In this document: piece after piece, positions 10,607 through 22,322 of the stretch | How the letters are laid out: each line of letters begins with the position of its first letter | Position numbering within the stretch: position 1 is the stretch's first letter | Made by a program: the position numbers and the translations under genes | Notes under the pieces: model-generated | Told to the model about the DNA's origin: nothing | The model's database searches: none | The model's input: the letters and a program-made list of their open reading frames with translations, nothing else | DNA from: Branchiostoma floridae | Taxonomy: Eukaryota; Chordata; Leptocardii; Amphioxiformes; Branchiostomatidae | NCBI RefSeq assembly: GCF_000003815.2 | Contig: NC_049988.1 | Span: 19,237,904 to 19,267,722, forward strand | Reading direction: 5' to 3' | DNA length: 29,819 nt

Positions 10607-11430
10607 CACATGGCTTGTTTTGGTTGTCTTTCCGACTCAAAGATAAACAGGACTATATAATTATAAGTAGTTCAAGCATTGGTAAGGTGAATGTATTTCG
10701 AATTTCTAAACCATTTTGAGCCGAAAGGGTCAGTGAGTCTAGGGCACGGTATTGAAAGATTGGGCCCATCTCTCGCCTTCTACCGCCATTTACCTCACAA
10801 ACCGAAATCAGGCACCTATCAACACATGTCTTGTTTGGGTGGTCTTTCCGACTCAAAGAGTATGGGCCTATACGCAGTTCAAGGATCGGTAAGGTAGCTC
10901 CAAACCATTTTTGAGGCCGGACAGTGGATTGTTATTCACTGTGTCTAGCTATAGGGTACGGTATTGGAAGATGAAGCCCATCCCTCTCCTTCCACCACCT
11001 TGACGTCCCCAATGGAAGTCAGGTAACCATCAACACATGTCTTGTCTTGGCTGTCTTTCCTACTCAAAGACAATAAGGTAATATTTACGTATTTAATTGA
11101 TTGGTAAGGTCAAGGTAGTCCAATAACCCTTTTTAGACAGTAGCGGCAGCGGGTTCTAGTTAGCCAAGTGCTGTGTCTCGGGCATTGTATTGGACCGCAT
11201 GCCTTGTTTAGAGGGTCTTTTCGACTCAAAGACAAGCAAGACTATATAATATACGTAGTTCAAGGATTGGTATTAAAGTTGATGGTAGTTTCACACCATT
11301 TTTTAGGTTATATGGGCAGTAGGTTGTTATCCATTGTGTCTAGGGTACGTTATTGGGAAGGTGGAGCCCGCCCCTATCTTTCCATCTGCATCACCTTTTA
11401 CCTCCCCAAGTCAACTGAGGACAGGGTAGA
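10607..11430 (-). repeat. Four-unit tandem array of SINE tail modules
   Basis: Units start with c(a/g)catg(g/t)cttgtttt-like text at 10607, 10823, 11034 and 11196 and share ctttccgactcaaaga, caaggattggtaaggt and ctagggtacggtattggaag. Spacing is 216, 211, 162 and about 235 bp. Read on the minus strand, each unit carries the tail of the SINE seen at 5985-6630 (ggaggtaaaag, ctccaccttcc, ctagacaca, ggataacaa), so the array is the amplified 3' part of a SINE. Confidence 0.75.
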
Positions 11431-11439
11431 CATGGAAAA

Positions 11440-11705
11440 AAAAAAACAGGTACCAATATTTTAACCTTGATGGAGTCAAGCAAATCGTGTAAAATTCCTT
11501 TTCCAAGGGCACAACATCAGAGCATATCAGGACAACCGTAGCGAGGTACCCATTTCTACACCTGGATGGAACGAGGAAAGTCGTGTGAAGTTCCTTTCCC
11601 AAGGTCAAGGACACGGCGTCCAGCCAGGAATGCCAGGAATTGAACCCGTGACCCCTCGATCTCATGTCCCTTAGCCTAACCACTCGGCCATTCGAGGCCA
11701 CACAC
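11440..11705 (-). mobile_element. tRNA-headed SINE head with duplicated core
   Basis: On the minus strand there is an A-box tggccgagtgg (complement of 11680-11690) and a B-box gggttcaattcc (complement of 11636-11647), a good tRNA-like head of the Leu/Ser style with a long extra arm. It is followed by two successive core modules, each with c(c/a)ttggg(a)aaagga, a (g/t)cttccatc-like word and gggtacct, at about 11610-11540 and 11515-11448. The tail array 10607-11430 continues it in the same orientation. Confidence 0.8.
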
Positions 11706-11798
11706 AAACGGAAGGTAAGGTTAACGTCATCATCGTGATGCATCAGTTATGAAATCGCAAACTTTCCTCGTTTATGAATTACTATTAGCTTAAAGTCA

Positions 11799-12009
11799 AA
11801 CGCTAGTTCCTTTATCCGAGGGGTACCCTTTCTCTGTTGTTTTTAAAGACAGGGGTTATATAGAGACATTGGTCGACGGACGGTGGCTTCCAATAGCAAT
11901 ATCTGTGATATATCCCAGTTTGAAAGCAACGGCCGTTGACTTGATATCCCTAAGTTTTAAAAACAACGGATACACTAGGGAACACCAAGATAAAGGTGAA
12001 TTAGCGTTA
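11799..12009. mobile_element. MITE, AACGCTAG family, copy 1
   Basis: The left end aacgctagttcctttatccg (with gaggggtaccc) and the right end, ending ggtgaattagcgtt, are inverted repeats of about 50 bp that include tgtttttaaa and its complement. The interior carries the phrase gacttgatatccctaa. Further copies lie at 14190-14378 and 25745-25862. Confidence 0.75.
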
Positions 12010-12169
12010 AATATGTAATTTTAGTTTGAAGTCCAAATCGCAAAAACATGTTTTGAATTATGAAAACGTTCTTGAGTTAATCGTTTAGGTCTTAAGATAC
12101 AATCCGTGCGATGCTTTGAATAATGTTGACATTTTATTCCAAGACTTCTTCGAACTCAACTTCTTGTCG

Positions 12170-12270
12170 ATGTCCTCTGTGGCACGGCGCCCTGCAGTCA
12201 CAACTAATACCGCAAGGAGCGCTGGCGCACGGACCAACGGTCGTCAACACAACAGGGCGATGAAAAGAAG
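12170..12270 (+). CDS. Candidate first exon of the COMTD1-like gene, cut by a gap
   Basis: From an ATG at 12170 an Arg/Thr-rich, GC-rich frame (begins MSSVARRPAVTTNTARS) runs straight into the 100-N gap. Its composition stands out from the AT-rich surroundings. COMTD1 proteins begin with a short basic segment and a membrane anchor before the methyltransferase domain; an anchor could be hidden in the gap. There is no sequence match I can quote, so the link to the downstream gene is by position only. Confidence 0.3.
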
Positions 12271-12370
12271 NNNNNNNNNNNNNNNNNNNNNNNNNNNNNN
12301 NNNNNNNNNNNNNNNNNNNNNNNNNNNNNNNNNNNNNNNNNNNNNNNNNNNNNNNNNNNNNNNNNNNNNN
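12271..12370. other. Assembly gap, 100 N
   Basis: Exactly 100 N, a conventional placeholder length, so the true size is unknown. Confidence 0.98.
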
Positions 12371-12673
12371 AGAACGCACAGATGGATTGTTTTGATATTT
12401 CGTATGTGGGTAGGTCTTTATAAGACAACGAAATGATAGGAATTATCATCCCAAATCGGCCTTTTATGGTACTACAGCAGAACTTCGGGTTAATATCTCG
12501 TGTTGTTGTTTTTCAGAGTAGATATATCTTGTGTTGTCAGCCTTGTCGCACTATTGAAAATGCCCATTCTGCGGCCTTAGTGACCATGGTATCTGTTCCC
12601 GGGGAGAGGTCAAAACCGGAACAACAAAAACCGTAAAAAACCTTTTGTCGTACATATTTTCGTTCATTCGCAG

Positions 12674-15485
<2,812 letters not shown>

Positions 15486-15630
15486 CCTTGAAGTGGACTC
15501 ACTTTCTCTGGCCGATAGTCTGACCTTTGACTTTGAACCAGCTCAGACAAGAACAAGAAATAGTCATGCATACAAGTACTTATTATAATAAGTTCCCAGC
15601 CAAGGATTGATGTGGTTTTAAAAAAGATAG

Positions 15631-15960
15631 TCTTACTTTCCTAGAAGTATCATAGAGTGGAACTCGTTGTCATCAAGAACGGTAGAAGAATCACCACTAA
15701 CGTGGGATAGATTTAAACAGCATTTGCAGTCAGCTGTGCAAAGGTTATATGTTATTGGGTGGGCCGACTACTCTCTCTTGGCAGCCAGGGGCTGAATTGA
15801 GAAGAGCTTACAATGGACGGGGCTAAATCACAAGGGTCTGGAGCGAGCTGCCATTCGGCGCCACTCAGGTGATCTCAATACGACAGGTGTGACAGGTCGT
15901 TCAGTGTAATACGACGAAGGGCGATTGTTCCATACCGGGCTACAATGTATATACAGATAC
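15631..15960 (+). pseudogene. LINE reverse-transcriptase ORF, last 54 residues, and 3' flank
   Basis: The frame from 15631 to a stop at 15793-15795 reads SYFPRSIIEWNSLSS, then RTVEESPLTWDRFKQHL. This matches the C-terminal end of CR1/L2/Jockey-like LINE ORF2 proteins, where a FFPRTIREWNSLP-like segment is followed by a FK..L helix. An in-frame stop lies immediately upstream, so this is a dead 5'-truncated copy. It sits 145 bp after the COMTD1-like stop codon and may be part of that gene's 3' UTR. A possible polyadenylation signal ATTAAA is at 15975-15980. Confidence 0.7.
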
Positions 15961-16011
15961 AAGCAGTTAACAAAATTAAACTACACAAATACAAAGTACC
16001 CCGAACACATG

Positions 16012-16017
16012 TTTATT
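16012..16017 (-). terminator. Candidate polyadenylation signal for the ankyrin gene
   Basis: AATAAA on the minus strand, about 590 bp after the ankyrin gene's stop codon. The intervening AT-rich DNA would be its 3' UTR. Chance occurrence cannot be excluded. Confidence 0.3.
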
Positions 16018-16602
16018 TTAAGACTTTACATTTAAAACGTATAACAGAAATATCTTACACATTTTAGCGTCTGTAATCTCAAAGCAGAGATGAAACGTTA
16101 GTATTTGAACCATTCTGACATCCTCTGTGTACTTCAACGCACTCCCGGTTATCAATGAAGTAGCCCTTTATCCTTGGCCATTCAATATCAAGATTTTAGT
16201 GATACACGTAATTTCTTTATATCGACGCCGTATATACACGTATATGTGATACACGTATTTTCTCCATATCAACGCCGTACAGACATTTCGTGTATGTTAG
16301 TTAGAAAAGATAATCTAAAATTATTCATTATCCCTAAAGCACCAGCAAGATACAAGCAATCTTATATCTATAACATGTATATACAAATTGTTAGCTTAAG
16401 AGTCTTTTCTTCTTCAACATTGGCTCATTGGATCCTTTTTCTGCAGAAGAGGAACAAAAATAAATCGATGAATGTTAGACACTCAAGTGAGATGATTTAT
16501 ACAAAACTTACTCAATCAACTGAGAAAAAAGGAAATGGATTCGGTGGTGGTGTCACTGGCAAAATAACAATGAAGAAACAAACAAACAAACAAACGAACG
16601 AA

Positions 16603-16698
16603 CTAACTAACCTGAGTCGGCCCGTCTAGGTCTCGCACCACAGTGTACATGACGCCATAGTTTGACCTTTCACCTTCGCCATCCGCCTCGCTTTCGTC
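16603..16698 (-). CDS. Ankyrin gene, last exon with acidic and YTVVRD tail
   Basis: The acceptor reads tctctacacag before GACGAA. The frame ends CAG GTT AGT TAG, stop at 16603-16605. CAG followed by gttagt is also a usable splice donor, so a further exon is possible, but none was found before the convergent gene at 15485. Confidence 0.65.
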   Translation of the reverse strand, partial: DESEADGEGERSNYGVMYTVVRDLDGPTQVS

Positions 16699-19600
16699 CT
16701 GTGTAGAGACAGGCAAGAACGGTGTGGACAATCAAAACATCAGAAATATTCACATTGCCAGTATATTTTTGCTGACGATAATAACAGCTATTCCCGTAGG
16801 CATTAGAACAGGATACATAATCCACGAAAAAAGCAGTATCTTAAACACATGACCATACTACTAGGCTCTCTCCCTGAGAGCATTGACAAAAACGCGATAT
16901 ATGAAACGTATTGATGTCTGTAGTCTGTTCAGAGAGAGCCAGGTAAAATACACCGTGTCTCGTCGTGTTGGCGGTAGAGTTTCAGGTCCGGGACCAAGGT
17001 CCTATAGCTAAGGTTCAAATCCCCTATTAAACATGCATTTGTCATCATCATCGGTCGACGTGCTTACACACGGCGGGGTTATACCGCCTCTCACAGGGGT
17101 ATGGCATGCCCCTACTCTTTTTCGAAAGGTGTGTTGGGTTCTTTAACGTGCTTGATGTGTAATATCAGACATGTGTAATTTACCGAGTCGTCCATGATGT
17201 CGGCCCCAGCGTCCGTCAGAATCTTCACGATGTCGAGCCGGCCTCTCAGGCCCGCCACCCGCAGCAGGGTCTCTCCGTTCTGTGGGCAGGGCAAATCTGC
17301 ATTATTGGCTGGTTTCTCTATTTTTTTACACTAGGTTTTTCTGAGACGTCTTGGCCAAGACCGTCTCAGCCAAGACCTTTAACAGCTCTCTTTACACACG
17401 CCGTGACAAGCTGTCTTGGACTCCCTGCAGAGCAGGCTTGCAGGCATTATTCTGTGTCTCTGCACACTTTCCTCCGTAATAAGTAGGCAGTTTTTCCACA
17501 AATTCAGGGGAAATATGAAAAGTTGGATTGTAGCGGACTCCAACTACTATCAGAAAAAAACTGTCCCTGTTCAAAGAAGTAAAAAAGGTGTCGAAAATAA
17601 AGAAAAATTTATAATGAAAAACAACCTCCTAGTAAACACAGATCCAAAATGCTGTAGAGATCGCATTTGGTATGCTCAATGATATATACCCTTTGACCTA
17701 CAAATACCGCTCTGAAGTTGGCTCTGAGACGAATTTGACCGTTCTCTTTACACAGTAAAAAATGGCACTCCTGCTGTGCGTCTTGGCACTCCCGCTGAGC
17801 GTCTTGAGACCACATCTGATGTCTCAAGACGCACAGCAGGAATCTGGTCTTGAGACCCCTAAATCGCTCTTTACACTGTGGCTGAGACGTCTTGGCTGAG
17901 ACGGTCTTGAGACGGTCTTGGCCAAGACGTCTCAGAAAAACCTAGTGTAAAGCGAGTAGGGTAGGGATTATGATCTAGTATGACCGGCTATTCTACCAGT
18001 GATGCCAAATAAAAACATAATAATGCAAATTATTTGCCAGGCATGCAACTATTCTCCAATTGGTCGATTTCTTAATTGCCATGTAATCATTGGTTGAACT
18101 GTTAATCATGATGGACAGTCATGATTGACAGTGGATGCTATTCGAAACGTCTGACCGTTTCCAAATTTTATCCAGTTGCTTGAGTGACTACAGCCTGGGT
18201 ACGATCCTATTTCTACCGTGNNNNNNNNNNNNNNNNNNNNNNNNNNNNNNNNNNNNNNNNNNNNNNNNNNNNNNNNNNNNNNNNNNNNNNNNNNNNNNNN
18301 NNNNNNNNNNNNNNNNNNNNCGGGGCTCCTTGTGCTTGTTGCCCTAAATAAAATTTTGGGGACCGCGAGTGCGAGGAGCTCCGGTGGAAATCGGATGGTA
18401 CCCAGGGGTGTAGTCACTCAAGCAACTGGATAGAATTTGGAAACGGTCAGACGTTTCGAATAATACCAAGGATGATACCAAGGCTACAGTAACTATTACC
18501 TCGTTAATCTTTGTATTACTCTCTATTACTCTGTATAACTATCTAAACTTCCCCGAATTTCTCGAAGTTTCCTACCTTATTCCTGATCTGCACGTCCGCG
18601 CCCCTGGACAGGAGGTACCTGATGACCCGGATGTTGGCGCTGTCACTGTCCACTGCAGCAAACATCGGCAGGACTCCTGCCTGAAACAACACAAAAACAC
18701 GGTCATAACTCCTCCTCCTTCACATCATCATCGATATCATCATCAACATAACCATCATCATCATCTTCCTCATCGGAGTTTGTGTTAGGCTCAGGTCCCA
18801 ATTCCCAACCCGGGGCCCGGTCGGGTAGCTTTCGGAAACGAAAAAAATATGATATAAAAGGCAACAAAACACACAGAACGTAAACAAAATTAGTCATGGC
18901 AATAATTTGTGTAATATTCCTTGGTAAACACATTTTTTTCTCGTTTCGCAAACATCCCGACCGGGCCCCGGTTTGGAATATGGGACCTAAGCCTTACACA
19001 AACTAGGATATATAAGCAAAGTTACTACATATGCCGACCAGTTAAGACAATTAACAATCTTTTATTCATTCATCCGTGCTCTCTTCCATTCACTCTTGCC
19101 CACCCTGTTCGGCGCGTTGGCGGAAGCTCCGTTTTCCATCACTGTCATAACCCCCATATGCAGACCAGTTAAGACAAAAAACAATGGCGCATTCATTCAT
19201 TAATTCATTCATTTATTCATTTTTTTCCTTTCTTTCTTTTATTCCTCCACTCTGGGAGAGCATAAAATTATTTACAATTATGTACAAATATCAAAATTCA
19301 TTCATTCATTCATTCATTCATTCATTCATTCATTCATTCATCCCTGCTCTCTTTCATTCACTCTTGCCCACCCTGTTAGGCGCGTTGGCGGAAGCTCCGT
19401 TCTATATCACTCCCATCACTCCCGTGACGTCACCGCGCTTCGCCGCCAAACACAGCACGTCGGACAAGTCTCTCATATCCTGAGCATTGTTACAGGAAAC
19501 ATTGTAAACTTGAGATCAACATGATATGAAATTTCAGAAATAAATGAAAACGTAGTATACGAGGGGCATTCAATAAGTAATGTCCCTGACCCACTTCCAG

Positions 19601-20150
19601 TTGTCTGATCTAGATGAAATTTTGCATGTGTAAGAGTCATAGTCTTCTATGGTAGTTGCAAAAACAGCTCTGAACTAATTGTGGTTACTGATTTACTGGT
19701 GTTTGAACTGAGTCAGGTGNNNNNNNNNNNNNNNNNNNNNNNNNNNNNNNNNNNNNNNNNNNNNNNNNNNNNNNNNNNNNNNNNNNNNNNNNNNNNNNNN
19801 NNNNNNNNNNNNNNNNNNNCTGTTTGATTCAGGATGCCAGCGTTTTACAAGGTAATATGATGGGGCATCATCACCATAAGTTTCTTTCATTTCATCAAAA
19901 GTCTTCTTTGGTGTGCGTCCTTTCAAATACGAAAAACGGATCGCTGAGCGACACTCAACTGGTTCCATTTCACACCTGGTCCATTTCGCACCTGACTCAG
20001 TTCAAACACCAGTAAATCAGAAACCATAATTAGTTCAGAACTGTTTTTTGCAACATAACCTATAAAGATATAAATCATTACACATACAAAATTTCATCTA
20101 GATCAAACGACTGGCAGTGGGTCAGGGGCATTACTTATTGACCGCCCCTC

Positions 20151-20185
<35 letters not shown>

Positions 20186-20514
20186 ATCAATCAATAGAAG
20201 AAGACACAATCCAATGATTTGAATATGGCAAACGTAACGTAACGTAAATTTGAGATCAACATGATATGTCATTACAGAAAAAGAATACAAAAGTATGTAT
20301 ACTTACAATATGTTTATTTTGATCATAGCTGAAACAATTTCCCTCTAACTATAGATGAACAAAAGTAAATCCAATGATTTAAACATGGCAAATATTTGAG
20401 TATGAAAATATATGTATAGCTGTTCTTACCCGTTCAGTTGGAAGGTCCTTAGAGTGGTGCCTCTTAAGAATATTGCCGAGATGCAGGTGCGACATTATTT
20501 GAGGTACGAGATAT
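16603..20514 (-). CDS. Ankyrin-repeat protein, 5'-incomplete and possibly broken
   Basis: Five minus-strand exons, in transcript order: 20514-20430, 19479-19372, 18681-18577, 17279-17184 and 16698-16603. All junctions are GT-AG and internal junctions are phase 0. Joined, exons 2-4 give consecutive ankyrin repeats: LSDVLCLAAKRGDVTGVM, NGASANAPNR, then AGVLPMFAAVDSDSANIRV, RYLLSRGADVQIRNK, then NGETLLRVAGLRGRLDIVK and LTDAGADIMDD. The last exon encodes an acidic segment (DESEADGEGE) and NYGVMYTVVRDLDGPTQ, then VS and a stop. Exon 2 contains an in-frame TAG, so the gene is either a pseudogene, skips that exon, or is misassembled. Ankyrin repeats bind protein partners in the cytoplasm; the family cannot be narrowed from this fragment. 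Confidence 0.75.
16955..17180 (+). mobile_element. tRNA-headed SINE in ankyrin intron
   Basis: An A-box-like tggcggtagag at 16970-16980 and a perfect-looking B-box ggttcaaatcc near 17012-17022 form a tRNA-like head. The body contains the word tgttgggttctttaacgtgc near 17131-17150, related to gggttcttcaacgtgc at 12959. Its 3' end lies only a few bases from the splice donor of the next ankyrin exon. Confidence 0.65.
17184..17279 (-). CDS. Ankyrin gene, exon 4 (one repeat)
   Basis: Exactly 32 codons, phase 0 at both ends, encoding NGETLLRVAGLRGRLDIVK and ILTDAGADIMDDS: one ankyrin repeat with the TLL, LDIVKIL and GAD signatures. The acceptor is ctgcccacag and the donor is gtaaat. Confidence 0.85.
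17324..17956. mobile_element. Foldback DNA transposon, about 630 bp, with GAGACGTCTTGG repeats
   Basis: The left end, tttacactaggtttttctga then gacgtcttggccaagaccgt (from about 17327), is repeated as an exact complement ending near 17953, giving inverted repeats of roughly 44 bp. Inside, gagacg/cgtctc and tcttggcc words recur in both orientations, as do ctctttacac sub-termini near 17391, 17745 and 17867, and a cctgctgtgcgtcttg palindrome sits near 17771-17843. No transposase. Clear target duplications were not found. Confidence 0.8.
18137..18466. mobile_element. MITE with about 70-bp terminal inverted repeats, gapped
   Basis: attcgaaacgtctgaccgtt at 18139 and onward through ttgcttgagtgactaca is mirrored from 18464 backwards, ending ggtcagacgtttcgaata. 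The inner part is replaced by the 100-N gap at 18221-18320. It lies in the intron between ankyrin exons 3 and 4. Confidence 0.85.
18221..18320. other. Assembly gap, 100 N
   Basis: Placeholder gap inside the inverted-repeat element at 18137-18466, probably because the hairpin could not be assembled. Confidence 0.98.
18577..18681 (-). CDS. Ankyrin gene, exon 3
   Basis: Thirty-five codons, phase 0 at both ends: AGVLPMFAAVDSDSANIRV then IRYLLSRGADVQIRNK. Acceptor ttgtttcag, donor gtagga. It has the ankyrin helix pair and the GADV turn. Confidence 0.85.
18715..18772 (+). repeat. (ATC)n-like simple repeat
   Basis: Repeated cat/atc triplets. On the minus strand they give an Asp/Glu-rich run that belongs to a spurious frame. 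Confidence 0.7.
18777..19009. mobile_element. MITE with about 48-bp terminal inverted repeats
   Basis: agtttgtgttaggctcaggt (ending ggcccggtcggg) at the left is mirrored by cccgaccgggcccc through ccttacacaaact at the right with about six mismatches. The AT-rich centre has no coding capacity. Confidence 0.8.
19027..19430 (+). repeat. Tandem partial duplication of an ankyrin exon and its flank
   Basis: The unit starting catatgc(c/a)gaccagttaag at 19027 recurs at 19157. Both units contain ctcttgcccaccctgtt and ggcgcgttggcggaagctcc. In the second unit an (ATTC)n microsatellite has expanded to about 19300-19342. The first unit carries only the 3' half of the exon. Confidence 0.8.
19104..19150 (-). 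pseudogene. Duplicated 3' half of ankyrin exon 2
   Basis: On the minus strand this reads VMTVMENGASANAPNR with no stop. It lacks the acceptor and first half of the exon, so it cannot be spliced in as it stands. Confidence 0.6.
19372..19479 (-). CDS. Ankyrin gene, exon 2 with in-frame TAG
   Basis: Thirty-six codons between acceptor acaatgctcag and donor gtgggc, phase 0 at both ends. It reads DMRDLSDVLCLAAKRGDVT, GVMGVI, stop, then NGASANAPNR. The partial duplicate at 19104-19150 has a Glu codon at the stop position. Skipping this exon would leave the frame intact. Confidence 0.65.
19560..20151 (-). mobile_element. mariner-family transposon, gapped
   Basis: Termini cgaggggcattcaataagta and its near-complement are flanked by TA at 19558-19559 and 20152-20153, as for Tc1/mariner. 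Inverted repeats extend about 160 bp on each side, as far as ctgagtcaggtg. On the minus strand a frame from ATG at 19968 encodes the transposase N-terminus: MEPVECRSAIRFSYLKGRTP, then DDAPSYYLVKRWH, the typical helix-turn-helix start of mariner transposases. It is lost in the gap after about 49 residues. The visible element is too short for a full transposase unless the gap is much larger than 100 bp. Confidence 0.85.
19720..19819. other. Assembly gap, 100 N
   Basis: Placeholder gap inside the mariner element. Confidence 0.98.
20152..20180. repeat. (TA)n microsatellite
   Basis: A TA run immediately beside the mariner element's target site. Confidence 0.9.
20430..20514 (-). CDS. Ankyrin gene, exon 1 of those visible
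   Basis: Twenty-eight complete codons between acceptor cctttccag and donor gtaaga, reading YLVPQIMSHLHLGN then ILKRHHSKDLPTER. It ends in phase 0, matching either exon 2 or exon 3. It has no domain I recognise, so the assignment rests on splice sites, phase and position. It needs two bases from an upstream exon. Confidence 0.5.
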
Positions 20515-20821
20515 CTGGAAAGGATCACAAAAGGCAAAATTTTGTCAGCAATTTTTTTCCCTTACATTTGTTTGAAAAAGGCTGCACACAATGACCTTTT
20601 TAACCATGAATCTGATATCTTCGGAAATCAAACTTGTAGTCGAACGATGAAGATTCGACATTCAATAGATAATTTGCAATATTTACAAAATAATTTCAGA
20701 ATATTTCAGTTTGAACCAACCGTCGGCTTGATATACCTAAATACACTGTTTTTCAGAACACTTAAAGTATATACGTTACCCAGCTGATATTTGTTGGCTA
20801 TTGTATATGGTATTGTTTATG
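20515..20821. other. Non-coding stretch
   Basis: AT-rich. Near 20715-20760 the phrase accgtcggcttgatatacct followed by acactgtttttc resembles one end of the AACGCTAG MITE family, badly decayed. Confidence 0.35.
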
Positions 20822-21208
20822 CAGGGTTCTCCCCAGAGAGTGGAATAAGGGAGGCCCTCCACTATACTCTCAGCCAGCTCCACTATACTATTTTTCAAAT
20901 TTAGTGTGTTTCTTCCCATTTCCTTTGTTAGTTTTGCTAAGATTAATGACAATTCACAGATTTTTGTACCAAGTGGCATCATTTTTCCAGTCATCATTGT
21001 CTGCAAAAACTTGTGAATGAGCAATGATCAAAACAATAGTAGTTTTGCCACTTCACAACAAAGGAATAACAACAGTATATTATACTTGTAGTATTTGACA
21101 CCCTCTGTCATTGCAAAATGAACCCATTTTCATGAAAGTGCAGCGCGTTGGTGCGGGTTATTTTTGCCAGCCCCTCCACTATACTAAAAAATTCTGGGGA
21201 GAACCCTG
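20822..21208. mobile_element. hAT-like MITE
   Basis: The ends cagggttctccccaga and tctggggagaaccctg are perfect 16-bp inverted repeats, flanked by gtttatg at 20815-20821 and 21209-21215. The CAGGG start and 7-8-bp duplication fit the hAT superfamily. The phrase ctccactatact recurs three times inside. No transposase. Confidence 0.85.
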
Positions 21209-21788
21209 GTTTATGGTAGTGACGTATGACATCATTTGCTGCATAGTCAACAACAACTGCAACTTCTATGTCTCTTTTTCTTGAAAATCAATCTTGAGAA
21301 ACTGAAATTATTCATCAAAATGAAATCTCCCCAAAATTATGGGATCTTCTTGTCTTGATGTATCTCCTTTTTAACCAACAAAAACGTTTTTTTATACAAA
21401 GGTATTTTCCGAAAAGGTTGTACATTATGTGTTCAGTGAACTAGACACTAGGTAAATTAGCCCCCATACTTTACTGTACCCTGTAGCAACATGCCCTCGC
21501 CATTAAGGGTATTAAAATCGATTCTTAGGGCCATCGATTCAGAGTGGGGAGGGCAGTGTCATAGCTTCCAGTTCGGCCATGTTTTGGTGTAAAAAAGTGT
21601 ATAGAAAATGTCTAACAGTTGTAAAATTTACAGACCAGAACAGAAAAAAAACGCACATCATGAATAAATAATACCTACGGGTCATTTGGGAATTGAAATA
21701 AACAACTGTCTGCACAGGTGCCATTCAACCATTTTGCCATTTTGTGACAGTAGCAAGGTCGAGCATAGTTAAATAACTCAGTAAACCT

Positions 21789-22322
21789 AACTGTAGAGTG
21801 TAGATGAAATGGCATATGAACTGTAGAGTGTAGATGAAATGGCATATGGCTAACTGTAGAGTGTAGATGAAATGGCATATGAACTGTAGAGTGTAGATGA
21901 AATGGCATATGGCTAACTGTAGAGTGTAGATGAAATGGCATATGGCTAACTGTAGAGTGTAGATGAAATGGCATATGAACTGTAGAGTGTAGATGAAATG
22001 GCATATGAACTGTAGAGTGTAGATGAAATGGCATATGGCTAACTGTAGAGTGTAGATGAAATGGCATATGGCTAACTGTAGAGTGTAGATGAAATGGCAT
22101 ATGAACTGTAGAGTGTAGATGAAATGGCATATGAACTGTAGAGTGTAGATGAAATGGCATATGGCTAACTGTAGAGTGTAGATGAAATGGCATATGGCTA
22201 ACTGTAGAGTGTAGATGAAATGGCATATGAACTGTAGAGTGTAGATGAAATGGCATATGGCTAACTGTAGAGTGTAGATGAAATGGCATATGAACTGTAG
22301 AGTGTAGATGAAATGGTATATG
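21789..22322. repeat. 17-unit minisatellite of 30- and 33-bp units
   Basis: The 30-bp unit starts aactgtagagtgtagatgaa and ends atggcatatg; eight of the 17 units carry an extra gct after it. 17 x 30 + 8 x 3 equals 534 bp, exactly the array length. Units are almost identical (one ggtatatg at the right end). Since both unit lengths are multiples of 3, minus-strand frames of over 200 codons stay open; I regard these as by-products. Confidence 0.97.

Noticed and set aside
11628-11700. True tRNA gene
   Set aside because: A- and B-boxes are present, but the acceptor stem does not pair well and SINE core modules follow.
16174-16629. 151-codon plus frame
   Set aside because: Lies antisense to the ankyrin last exon and 3' UTR, AT-rich, no domain, runs into an AAAC repeat.
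18703-18951. Minus frame with a hydrophobic segment and an Asp/Glu run
   Set aside because: Crosses a MITE and an ATC repeat within an ankyrin intron; both features come from repeats.
20776-21024. 82-codon minus frame
   Set aside because: Lies inside the hAT-like MITE, which has no transposase similarity there.
21789-22322. CRISPR-like regular repeat
   Set aside because: Units are directly adjacent with no unique spacers, and the DNA is animal genomic DNA.
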